64,000 nt of DNA, from positions 2,590,001 to 2,654,000 of the forward strand of contig NZ_CP029002.1 in the NCBI RefSeq assembly GCF_003073375.1, in the 5' to 3' direction. The DNA is from Lysinibacillus sp. 2017 (GTDB taxonomy: Bacteria; Bacillota; Bacilli; Bacillales_A; Planococcaceae). The position numbers and the translations under genes are program-made. Positions 44,929 through 53,330 of this stretch are shown here, in pieces; within the stretch, counting starts at the first letter, position 1; each line of letters opens with the position of its first letter. The notes beneath the pieces are model-generated. The model was given only the letters and a program-made list of their open reading frames with translations, did no database searches and was not told the DNA's origin.

Positions 44929-45744
44929 ATGGTTGAATTTTTTTCAACGCTTAGTCCGGTTATGCAAGTATTATTAGCCACTCTTTTTACATGGGGAATG
45001 ACGGCAGTTGGTGCAGCACTCGTCTTTACAACGAAAACAGTGAATCAAAAGCTCATGGACGGCATGTTAGGTGCTGCAGGTGGGATTATGATTGCCGCAA
45101 GTTTTTGGTCATTACTTTCACCAGCAATTTCGATGTCAGAAGGCGCTTCTTATCCAGCTTGGATTCCAGCTGCCGTTGGGTTCTTATTAGGCGGTGGATT
45201 CCTTTTTGCGGCGGATAAAATTATCCCCCATTTGCATCCAACTTCTACGATTGAACATGCAGAGGGAATCCATCCTAAGAGTAAAAAACGAAGTACATTA
45301 CTTGTTTTTGCGATTACGTTACACAACATACCTGAAGGACTTGCGGTTGGTGTTGCTTTTGGTGCCATTGCCGCGGGTTCTTCTACTGCAACATTAGCTG
45401 CAGCAGTATCCTTAGCTATTGGTATTGGTATTCAAAATTTACCTGAAGGAACGGCTGTAGCCATGCCCTTACGTAGAGAAGGTATGTCCCGTAGAAAAAG
45501 CTTTTTCTATGGTCAATTTTCTGGAATGGTCGAGCCCATCGCAGCCATGATTGGTTTGTTAGCGGTATCGTTTATGACACCAATCTTGCCATTTGCACTA
45601 GCCTTTGCTGCTGGCGCGATGATTTTCGTTGTCGTAGAAGAAGTAATTCCTGGTTCTCAAGAAAATGGCAATAATGATTTAGCCACAATTTGTTTAATGC
45701 TCGGATTTACAGTGATGATGATTTTAGACGTCGCGTTTTCATAA
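44929..45744 (+). CDS. ZIP-family divalent metal transporter
   Basis: 271-residue membrane protein with about eight helices, probable zinc or other divalent metal uptake. The conserved intramembrane motifs are HNIPEGLAVGVAFG (helix 4) and GIQNLPEGTAVAMPL (helix 5), plus EPI/EE in the later helices (VEPIAAMIG, VVVEEVIPG). The His-rich loop is modest (HLHPTSTIEHAEGIHP). The start ATG follows GGGGGA. A hairpin at 45812-45851 may terminate it. Confidence 0.93.
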   Translation: MVEFFSTLSPVMQVLLATLFTWGMTAVGAALVFTTKTVNQKLMDGMLGAAGGIMIAASFWSLLSPAISMSEGASYPAWIPAAVGFLLGGGFLFAADKIIPHLHPTSTIEHAEGIHPKSKKRSTLLVFAITLHNIPEGLAVGVAFGAIAAGSSTATLAAAVSLAIGIGIQNLPEGTAVAMPLRREGMSRRKSFFYGQFSGMVEPIAAMIGLLAVSFMTPILPFALAFAAGAMIFVVVEEVIPGSQENGNNDLATICLMLGFTVMMILDVAFS

Positions 45745-45811
45745 ATTGAAACTTCAATCCAGCATATATAGGCAGTTGATTTCTTCGTTAATAAAAATTT
45801 AATTGAACACC

Positions 45812-45851
45812 TCGCTCCCTTCTTCCATATGTATAGAGATGAAGGGGGCGA
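45812..45851 (+). terminator. hairpin and U-run overlapping the DUF1805 translation start
   Basis: TCGCTCCCTTC pairs with GAAGGGGGCGA around an 18-nt loop, followed by TTTTTG. It looks like an intrinsic terminator for the ZIP gene, yet its 3' arm contains the only good Shine-Dalgarno (AAGGGGG) for the next gene. Confidence 0.6.
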
Positions 45852-46159
45852 TTTTTGTAGTCTCAACGGAAACAATTGAACTTCAAGGCTATTTATTTAC
45901 GGCGGTGACCGTTCACTTACCAAAAACGACATTGCTGACAATATCGAATGAACGTGGCTATATTATGTGCGGTGCGTTGGATGTCGGTCTTTTGAATCGT
46001 GAATTGGCAGATAGGAAAATCCTTGCTGGTCGGGCGGTTGGTGTGCGAACAATTGATGACTTACTTAAGGCACCACTTGAATCTGTGACGCATGAAGCGA
46101 AAGTACACGGAATTTTCGAAGGAATGACTGGAGAAGAAGCGTTACTCAAAATGCTTTAA
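45839..46159 (+). CDS. yunC: DUF1805 protein (YunC-like, 106 aa)
   Basis: Small conserved Firmicute protein of unknown function. The body (LFTAVTVHLPKT, ERGYIMCGALDVGLLNRELADRKILAGRAVGVRTIDDLL, PLESVTHEA and the C-terminal GMTGEEALLKML) matches YunC closely. The start is unclear: ATG 45839 has no ribosome site, while AAGGGGG sits 8 nt before a GTA at 45857, near where homologues start. The hairpin that contains this AAGGGGG may control initiation. RNase J is convergent. Confidence 0.85.
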   Translation: MKGAIFVVSTETIELQGYLFTAVTVHLPKTTLLTISNERGYIMCGALDVGLLNRELADRKILAGRAVGVRTIDDLLKAPLESVTHEAKVHGIFEGMTGEEALLKML

Positions 46160-46170
46160 TCGGTGCAATA

Positions 46171-46217
46171 GAAAACTGTCCTGAAAGTCGAGCATACTTC
46201 TTTCAGAACAGTTTTCT
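46171..46217. terminator. bidirectional terminator between yunC-like gene and RNase J gene
   Basis: GAAAACTGTCCTGAAAG pairs with CTTTCAGAACAGTTTTC around a 12-nt loop. Confidence 0.75.
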
Positions 46218-46234
46218 TTGAGTAAATTATTAAG

Positions 46235-47899
46235 CTAAATTTCAATAATAATCGGTAAAATCATTGGTTTTTTCATTGTTAGTGCGAATATATATTGATC
46301 CACTACTTTTTTGATGGCTCGCTTCATCCCATAAGGATTGGCTTCATTAAAATTTGTAACCGCTGTTTTCGCAAGCTCATTTATGTCTGTTAGTAATTCC
46401 TCCGACTCTCTTGCATAGACAAAGCCTCTTGAAATTGTATCAGGATCCACAATAATGGAACCATCATATTTACTAATTGTTACAACAATGACGAGCATTC
46501 CATCCTCGGAAAGCTGCTTACGATCGCGTAAAACAATCTCCTCTACCTCACCAATACCAATGCCGTCAACATACGTATCTCCTGCAGGTACCTCTCGGGT
46601 TTGCCGCGCAACTGAGTGAACAATATCGACGACCTCCCCATTTTTCAGGATAAACGTATGGTCATTTGGTACGCCCACTGCCTCAGCCAGTAACCTATGA
46701 ATATAAAGCATGCGATATTCGCCGTGAATTGGAATAAAATATTTTGGCTTCATTAATGTCAACATCAATTTTAAATCTTCTTGATAACCATGCCCTGATA
46801 CGTGCAACCCCGTAATTCTAGAATTTCCATATACAACATTTGCACCGAGCTGGAATAGATTATCGACTATTTTTGAGACGTCCTTTTCATTTCCTGGGAT
46901 TGCTGAGGCCGCGAAAATCACGGTATCCCCCTGCACAACTTTGACGTCCCGGTTTCTGCCAGATGATAGGCGAGAAAGCGCGGCTAAAGGCTCCCCTTGA
47001 CTACCTGTACATAAAATAACAACACGCTCTGGTGGCAGTTGCTTTAGATCACGTGCTTCAACAAGCATCCAACTTGGAATATTTAAATAGCCAAGCCGCA
47101 TTGCAACAGAAGTCACATTTAACATACTGCGACCAAGTAACACTAATTTTCGATTTGTTTTGCCTGCTGCATCCACAATTTGCTGGATTCGATTGACATT
47201 AGAAGCAAACGTCGAGATGAAAATCTTTCCTGTTGCTTTTAGAAATTCCTCTTCTAATTGACTCGATACAACATTTTCGGATGGCGTTAACCCCGGGCGC
47301 TCAGCATTGGTACTTTCAGAAATTAATGCTAAGACTCCCTCTGTTCCAAGCTCCGCCATTTTATGAATATCCGATGTTTGATCATTTGCTGGAGTTAGGT
47401 CGAATTTAAAGTCCCCTGTATGAACGACCTTTCCTTCAGGCGTGTGAAAAACGAGCCCTAAACAGTCGGGAATACTATGACTTGTTTTAAAAAACGTAAC
47501 TTCCATGTGATCAAATTCGATAAAAGAATCAGCGTTGATTTCAAATAATTCAGTTTCACGAAGTAATTTATGTTCCTTTAACTTTAGTTCAATTAAGCCC
47601 AATGTAAATCGCGAAGCATAGATTGGTACATTCAACTTTTTGAGCATGTAAGGAATGCCCCCAATATGATCCTCGTGTCCATGTGTCACAATTAAACCTT
47701 TAATCTTATCTATATTTTCCTCTAAATACGTAAGCTCAGGGATGATTAAATCGACCCCTAATAAGCTTTTATCAGCAAATTTTGCCCCGCAGTCAATGAT
47801 GAGTATTTCGTCTGCATACTGGATAACATACATGTTTTTCCCGATTTCATTGATGCCACCTAGGGCGAAGATGGAAAGTGCGGATTCTGTGTTTGGCAA
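46235..47899 (-). CDS. rnj: ribonuclease J
   Basis: Metallo-beta-lactamase/beta-CASP RNase with 5'-3' exo- and endonuclease activity, acting in mRNA decay and rRNA maturation. In 554 residues: GGINEIGKN start motif, metal site HGHEDHIGG (about 74-82), HTGDFKFD, beta-CASP region with GSQGEPLAALSR and SGHGYQED, PIHGEYRM, and the C-terminal dimer domain ending in LPIIIEI. The start is TTG 47899 after AGGAGG. All catalytic residues are present. It stands alone, not beside rpoY as B. subtilis rnjA is; whether it is the J1 or J2 equivalent cannot be told. Confidence 0.94.
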   Translation of the reverse strand: MPNTESALSIFALGGINEIGKNMYVIQYADEILIIDCGAKFADKSLLGVDLIIPELTYLEENIDKIKGLIVTHGHEDHIGGIPYMLKKLNVPIYASRFTLGLIELKLKEHKLLRETELFEINADSFIEFDHMEVTFFKTSHSIPDCLGLVFHTPEGKVVHTGDFKFDLTPANDQTSDIHKMAELGTEGVLALISESTNAERPGLTPSENVVSSQLEEEFLKATGKIFISTFASNVNRIQQIVDAAGKTNRKLVLLGRSMLNVTSVAMRLGYLNIPSWMLVEARDLKQLPPERVVILCTGSQGEPLAALSRLSSGRNRDVKVVQGDTVIFAASAIPGNEKDVSKIVDNLFQLGANVVYGNSRITGLHVSGHGYQEDLKLMLTLMKPKYFIPIHGEYRMLYIHRLLAEAVGVPNDHTFILKNGEVVDIVHSVARQTREVPAGDTYVDGIGIGEVEEIVLRDRKQLSEDGMLVIVVTISKYDGSIIVDPDTISRGFVYARESEELLTDINELAKTAVTNFNEANPYGMKRAIKKVVDQYIFALTMKKPMILPIIIEI

Positions 47900-48128
47900 G
47901 TTGGATTCCTCCTGGTGGTTGGGTTAATACGAGGTAGTATTGGTTTTTGATGAAGGAAGTATACCGTGTAGATTTTTTTGATTGTGCAAACAATGTAATC
48001 ACTAAATATTACTATACCAAATGCATTTTCTAGTTAATTTACATCACTGAATTGTAAAGTTATGTTAAGATATATTCATATAAAAATATATTTTCTTATC
48101 ATGGTTTTTACTTTAAGGAGAGTTACTC

Positions 48129-49316
48129 TTGCAGCAAACATTTGAAAATCGAATTTTAGCATTCAATATAAAACGCATTGTTAGTTCAGCAAAAATAATA
48201 CTATGTATAAGCATTTTACTGGCTATATTAAATTTTTCAATTCGCTTTTTTAATAATTTTCAGCAGCCCTATTTCATCGGCTATTTATGGATTTATTTAG
48301 CATTGGTTATAGTTAACGTTGCCTTTCTGTGGTATTTTTCAAAATTCACGACAGAAAGAAGAAATAATAGCCGAGATTCATGGTTAGTTGAAGCCTATAT
48401 CGGTATAATGGTCGTTTTCGGTGGGATTATTACTTATTTTGATACACATTATCATGGACATATTTTAATGTTCATTCTATTTTATTTGCTGTGCAGCATG
48501 CTTTTTGTAACAAAACTTCATTACATACTTCCCTTTTCATTACTCTCTACATGGATTGTTATTTCTGGTGTAACGAGTTCAAAGCTAATGGCTTCTGATA
48601 GTAACTTGTATATAATTTTTCTAATAAGCATTCTTTCAATTGGGACGATTATTCAAATTTTTATTGGTCGTTCACAACGCTTAATGTTGTGGCAACAGGA
48701 ACAACTCGAACTTGAAGGTGAAAAATCTAAGAATCTCACACAACAGCTGGAGCTATCTAATAAAGAATTAGAATTAGCCAATACCCAACTTAAATCAATG
48801 GCATTATATGATTCCCTAACCAAGCTGCCAAATCGCTATGCCTTTTTGGCCCATGTACAAGCTATGTTACAACAGCATAATTCCTTGCAATGCATGATGT
48901 TTATTTTAGACATTGATTTTTTCAAACAATATAATGATACGTATGGGCATCCAAAGGGTGACACCGTCTTATCGCTTGTAGCAAACGAGCTTTCAAGTTT
49001 TGCAAAAAGTAATGATATGTATATTGCACGTTGGGGCGGTGAAGAATTTATTGGCATTTCGGTGTGTGACAATGCACAAGCCGAAAAACAATGTCAGCAA
49101 CTTTTAACTACCGTATCAAATTTACAAATTGAACATAAGTCGTCTGAGATAAATCCTTATTTAACAGTAAGTGCTGGTGGATATGCGGCGAAATTAGAAT
49201 CGTTTAGTGAGCTTGAAGTTTTATATATAGAAGCCGATAAAGCGTTGTATGAAGTAAAGCAAAATGGACGTAATGGCTATGTCTTGAAGTTTGAGCATGG
49301 CGAATCAGATTTATAA
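48129..49316 (+). CDS. membrane-bound diguanylate cyclase (GGDEF)
   Basis: Makes cyclic di-GMP. The 395 residues have about six membrane helices (15-185), a coiled coil (about 190-225), and a GGDEF domain (about 228-390) with the active motif RWGGEEF. The inhibitory I-site RxxD is changed to KSND, so product inhibition may be lost. No EAL domain is present. The start is TTG 48129, 8 nt after AAGGAG. Enzyme activity is expected from the intact GGEEF. Confidence 0.93.
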   Translation: MQQTFENRILAFNIKRIVSSAKIILCISILLAILNFSIRFFNNFQQPYFIGYLWIYLALVIVNVAFLWYFSKFTTERRNNSRDSWLVEAYIGIMVVFGGIITYFDTHYHGHILMFILFYLLCSMLFVTKLHYILPFSLLSTWIVISGVTSSKLMASDSNLYIIFLISILSIGTIIQIFIGRSQRLMLWQQEQLELEGEKSKNLTQQLELSNKELELANTQLKSMALYDSLTKLPNRYAFLAHVQAMLQQHNSLQCMMFILDIDFFKQYNDTYGHPKGDTVLSLVANELSSFAKSNDMYIARWGGEEFIGISVCDNAQAEKQCQQLLTTVSNLQIEHKSSEINPYLTVSAGGYAAKLESFSELEVLYIEADKALYEVKQNGRNGYVLKFEHGESDL

Positions 49317-49731
49317 ATGATATTTCAAAAATACCTACATTAAGTGCAAATACAAATCCGAATAGCAAATGTGACAATTTGCACAAGTAAAGAGCCTGAT
49401 GTTCAAACATCAGGCTCTTCTCTATTATTCCCCGCACCAATATCACCCCTAATCTCCTCTTTTTTACTAATAAAAAAGCACTATAAAATAGCTGAAGAGC
49501 AACTAGAAGGTTCCATTTCCAAAAAGTTTGTGTCGATTTTTGGAATCAAAAATATTTAGCAATTAGTATTTTTATTAAAAATTTATTGTTTTTAACCTAT
49601 TTTTAACATTAGTACATTAACATTCAATGTGAAATATCTCTAAAGGAAATTTATTTTGCTTATTACGCAGTCCATTGTCGATTACAGTCTAGTATCACCA
49701 AAAAAATTTTCAATAAGAAAGGGAGAAAAAC
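49317..49731. other. intergenic region before the SLH propeller gene
   Basis: About 415 bp. It contains the terminator at 49390-49419, a perfect TTCCAAAAA/TTTTTGGAA hairpin (49517-49545), then AT-rich promoter sequence. A 71-residue open frame across 49344-49559 runs through the terminator and has no ribosome site, so I do not call it. Confidence 0.5.
49390..49419 (+). terminator. terminator of the GGDEF gene
   Basis: GAGCCTGATG/CATCAGGCTC perfect 10-bp stem with loop TTCAAA, followed by TTCTCTATT. Confidence 0.8.
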
Positions 49732-52200
49732 ATGATGAAAATTACCAAAAGAATATCCGTAATAGTTATGATTATTCTCATTACTGTAGCTAGTATTCCA
49801 GGGAAATTTGACACGAATATTGGGGGCATTTTACCTGTTACAGCGGCTGCAAATATCCTGAGTCAAGACGGAATTGGGTATAGTGGCTCCATTGCAGGAA
49901 ACGAGGTAGTTGGGACAGCTTTTTCAGGCTATCAGGATTGGCCAAGTGGTTTTTCAAAAGGGGTGTCTGCCTTTGCTGGTGGTATCTTCGATGGTACGAG
50001 TATATGGATGATTCCATACAATGCTGATCAATTAATCAAGATTAATCCAGCAACTGGAGAAATGACAGGATTTAGCGATTGGCCAGTCGGCTTCACTAAG
50101 GGTAGCAATGCATTTGCTGGAGGTGTATACGATGGGACAAACATTTGGCTAATTCCATATAGTGCAAATCAAATCATCAAGGTTAACGCGACTACAGGTG
50201 TAATGACAGGATTTAGCGATTGGCCTGGTGGAACAAAAGGTAGCGATCAATTTATTGGAGGCGCATTTGACGGAACAAACATTTGGCTTACGCCCTATTC
50301 TGGCAGTCGTTTAATTAAAATTGATTCAGTAACTGGAGCAATGACGAGTTATAATAGTTGGCCAAGTGGGACAATCCTTGGTAGTTATCCATTCTACGGT
50401 TCTATTTTTGATGGCAGCAGTATTTGGTTGATCCCGAATGGGACAGATCGACTAATCAAGGTTAATCCAGATACTGGTGATATGATTGGGTTTAACAATT
50501 GGCCAAGCGAGTTCACCAAAAGTGCAAATGCATTTTTTGGGGGCGTTTTCGATGGAACAAATATATGGCTAATACCGAATAATGCTACTCATGTAATTAA
50601 ATTCGATACAACAACAGGTGATATGACTGGATATAATGGGTGGCCGAGCGGATTTACAATGGGAAGTCAGAGCTTTGCTGGAGGTGTTTATGATGGGACA
50701 AATATTTGGTTAGTGCCATCATCAGCTAGCATGTTAATAAAACTCAATGCCACAACTGGGGAAATGACGGGCTTCAATAATTGGCCAAATGGCTTTACAA
50801 AGGGCAACAGTGCGTTCTTTGGTGGTGTTTATGATGGAGAAAATGTTTGGATGATTCCTTTTTCAGCTGACCGTGTTATAAAATTTGGAGATAGCTCAAG
50901 CTCAGATTTAAGTGGGCTGACGCTGAGTAGTGGTACATTGTCTCCAGCATTCAACACTACAATTACGAGCTATACGGTGAGTGTTGACAATGAAGTGGCA
51001 AACATAGATATAACACCTACGCTAAGGGATGCTCAGGCAACAGTGACTGTGAATGGTGTTGTAGTGACGGGTGGGCAATCTCAAGCAATTCCACTAAACA
51101 TTGGTGATAACACTGTAACGATTGGAATTACTACAAACAACAGCAATACAAAAACGTATACGATTACGGTGACGAGGGTCGCAGCTAACACGATTACAAC
51201 TAACACAGTGAACTTTGATAAATATTCTTCAGCTACTGGCTATCAAGATATTGCCGTTCAGCTTAATTTATTTGGTAACACATTGCAACAAATTGAAATT
51301 AACGGCAATATGCTTGCGGCTAATAAATATCAAATCAATGGTCTAGGTGATATTGTCACGCTAAAGAAGGAATATTTGGAAACGTTAAATCCAGGTACGC
51401 ATAGTTTTGTATTCAAATTTAGCGCGGGCAACGACGTAGCATTAACCATTACAGTAAATGACAGTACACCGCCGAACAATGCAATTACACCAAATCCAAC
51501 ACCATCGATTCCGGATGTGATTTTACCACCAACATTTGATGAAGTACCAGCTTCACCGTCTGTACCGAATACTGAGACAATTCCTGAGGTAGCTTCACCA
51601 CCTCCAATTAAAGAAGCACCAGTAATACCGACTGAACCTATTGCAGAAATTGTAGAGGAATTAATTAATTTAAGTGATATTAAAACTGACTATTGGGCGT
51701 ATGAAGCTATTAAATCCCTTATTTCTAAAGGTATTATTTTAGGATATCCTAATAATGAATTTAGACCAAATGAATTGATTTCCCGGGAACATATAATATT
51801 AATGATTTCGAGATTAGGCTTACTAACTATAAAAAGAGATGTTTCGGAATTTACCGATATTCCTTCAGATTATTTATATTATGATGAAATTCGATTGGCT
51901 CAATTAGCAGGTATTATTGATGGGAACGATGGCATATTTAATCCGAAATCTCCATTAACAAGAGCGCAAGCAGCAAAAATTATTGTCCTTTTATTTGATT
52001 TCAAAATTAAAGGATTAGAATCTTTTGATGACGTATCTAAAAATGCATGGTATTTTCCATATGTAAGGACCTTAGCAACAAATAATATCGTACTCGGTGA
52101 TAATGGCCATTTCTATCCAAATCAACCTATTACAAGAGCACAATTTGCTACCATGTTATATCGAGCTTTACAATTATTTGAAAAAGAAAATAATAACTAA
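49732..52200 (+). CDS. secreted seven-repeat beta-propeller protein with Cadherin-like, X2 and three SLH domains
   Basis: Cell-surface protein, 822 residues. Signal peptide to about 30. Seven repeats of about 47 residues (about 68-395) each have the pattern WP-G-F-x-x-G-x-x-x-F-x-G-G-x-x-D-G-T-x-I-W-x-x-P and then x-L-I-K-x-x-x-x-T-G-x-M-T-G-(F/Y), consistent with a seven-bladed propeller. A Cadherin-like domain (about 400-485) is followed by an X2-type Ig module (about 490-580), a Pro-rich linker and three SLH motifs (about 645-815, ending ARAQFATMLY-like). The SLH motifs imply wall anchoring. The ligand is unknown. The start follows AAAGGGAG. Confidence 0.92.
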   Translation: MMKITKRISVIVMIILITVASIPGKFDTNIGGILPVTAAANILSQDGIGYSGSIAGNEVVGTAFSGYQDWPSGFSKGVSAFAGGIFDGTSIWMIPYNADQLIKINPATGEMTGFSDWPVGFTKGSNAFAGGVYDGTNIWLIPYSANQIIKVNATTGVMTGFSDWPGGTKGSDQFIGGAFDGTNIWLTPYSGSRLIKIDSVTGAMTSYNSWPSGTILGSYPFYGSIFDGSSIWLIPNGTDRLIKVNPDTGDMIGFNNWPSEFTKSANAFFGGVFDGTNIWLIPNNATHVIKFDTTTGDMTGYNGWPSGFTMGSQSFAGGVYDGTNIWLVPSSASMLIKLNATTGEMTGFNNWPNGFTKGNSAFFGGVYDGENVWMIPFSADRVIKFGDSSSSDLSGLTLSSGTLSPAFNTTITSYTVSVDNEVANIDITPTLRDAQATVTVNGVVVTGGQSQAIPLNIGDNTVTIGITTNNSNTKTYTITVTRVAANTITTNTVNFDKYSSATGYQDIAVQLNLFGNTLQQIEINGNMLAANKYQINGLGDIVTLKKEYLETLNPGTHSFVFKFSAGNDVALTITVNDSTPPNNAITPNPTPSIPDVILPPTFDEVPASPSVPNTETIPEVASPPPIKEAPVIPTEPIAEIVEELINLSDIKTDYWAYEAIKSLISKGIILGYPNNEFRPNELISREHIILMISRLGLLTIKRDVSEFTDIPSDYLYYDEIRLAQLAGIIDGNDGIFNPKSPLTRAQAAKIIVLLFDFKIKGLESFDDVSKNAWYFPYVRTLATNNIVLGDNGHFYPNQPITRAQFATMLYRALQLFEKENNN

Positions 52201-52266
52201 AATATTTTTAAAATCGTAGTTAAATAATTCACCTCTTTTCGCTCATACTACGAGTGAAAGGAAGCG

Positions 52267-52956
52267 ATGTTTATGCTAACTGAAAAACAGCAATTAAAAT
52301 TAAAAAAGATGCTTATCGAACAAAAAAGAGAGTTAATTGGAGAAACCAATGAAGGTGAAAATGAGCTGACAGCTAAGGCCAGCTTGCGTGATGCAACAGA
52401 TGAATTATCAACGATCGACAATCATCCTGCTGATTTAGCAACCGAATTATACGACCGTGAAAAAGATATGGCATTAAAGGTGCATAGTGACGATTTGTTA
52501 GGACAGGTTAACGCAGCACTCGAAAGAATTGAAAACGATACGTACGGAGTTTGTGCAAAATGTCATGAAGACATTCCTTATGATCGTTTACGTGCCATTC
52601 CATACACTGCGTTTTGTATTGATCATACCGAAGCAAAAGCCATCCCAACTGACCGCCCTATTAAAGAAGAAGTCATACATCCACCTGTTGATAATTCTTT
52701 TTCTGGTAGAGATGATGACGATGACGAACTTCAAGATAATGAGGATTCATTTCAAATCGTTGCCCAATACGGAAATTCTGATACGCCTGCAGATTTTGAA
52801 GGCGATTTCGATCATTATAATGATTTATACAATGACAAAGATGAGGACATGTATTCTGCGTTAGAAATATTACATGTTTCGAAAGAGGACAGCTTAAACG
52901 GTCAAATTTCACAACAATATGCTGATGAAGCACGAAAGCATGATTATTTAGAGTGA
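52267..52956 (+). CDS. yteA: TraR/DksA zinc-finger protein (YteA-like)
   Basis: 229-residue cytosolic protein of the YteA group. A helical N-terminus (residues 1-85) with TDELSTIDNHPADLATELYDREKD is followed by the zinc-binding segment CAKC (about 97-100) ... FCIDH (about 117-121). The second pair is C-x-x-H rather than C-x-x-C. The C-terminus is very acidic (DDDDDEL...). YteA-type proteins are related to DksA but an effect on RNA polymerase has not been shown for this family by sequence alone. ATG 52267 or 52273 may be used; AAAGGA fits 52273 better. Confidence 0.88.
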   Translation: MFMLTEKQQLKLKKMLIEQKRELIGETNEGENELTAKASLRDATDELSTIDNHPADLATELYDREKDMALKVHSDDLLGQVNAALERIENDTYGVCAKCHEDIPYDRLRAIPYTAFCIDHTEAKAIPTDRPIKEEVIHPPVDNSFSGRDDDDDELQDNEDSFQIVAQYGNSDTPADFEGDFDHYNDLYNDKDEDMYSALEILHVSKEDSLNGQISQQYADEARKHDYLE

Positions 52957-53330
52957 AAAATAAGAAATGCTATTTAGGCCAAAATAAAAAGCTACAAACT
53001 CGTTTAGTAGAGTTTGTAGCTTTTTTGGGAAACCAGGGAAACTTATTATTATAACCGCAAATCAATATAACTTGAACTACCATTTTTTTATCAACATATA
53101 ACATTTAGTTATATAATAGCCTTTTCTATCTAAATTACAGTAATTAAATGGTCCTTAAAAATATTTTAATATAAAACAGCATATGCTCTAAATAAACGCG
53201 AATATACTTTCGGTTTATTTTCCCATATTAAGGGAATATCAATAATAATAGTTCGCAATTTCCTCATAGATTCGCAGCATGAGTAAATCTCTAAATTAGA
53301 AATAAAAAACAGTCAAAGGGGGTTTATGTT
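52957..53330. other. intergenic region upstream of the FAD dehydrogenase gene
   Basis: About 374 bp. It contains the YteA terminator (AAAAGCTACAAACTC/GAGTTTGTAGCTTTT plus T-run, 52987-53026). Further on is a small dyad TTCCC-ATATTAA-GGGAA at 53220-53236 that could be an operator. The rest is AT-rich, with no open frame that I support. Confidence 0.5.
52987..53026 (+). terminator. terminator of the yteA-like gene
   Basis: Perfect 15-bp stem AAAAGCTACAAACTC/GAGTTTGTAGCTTTT with loop GTTTAGTA, then TT. Confidence 0.92.

Noticed and set aside
49344-49559. 71-residue frame after the GGDEF gene
   Set aside because: It spans the GGDEF terminator and lacks a start signal; its last 20 residues look protein-like, but that is not enough to call a gene remnant.
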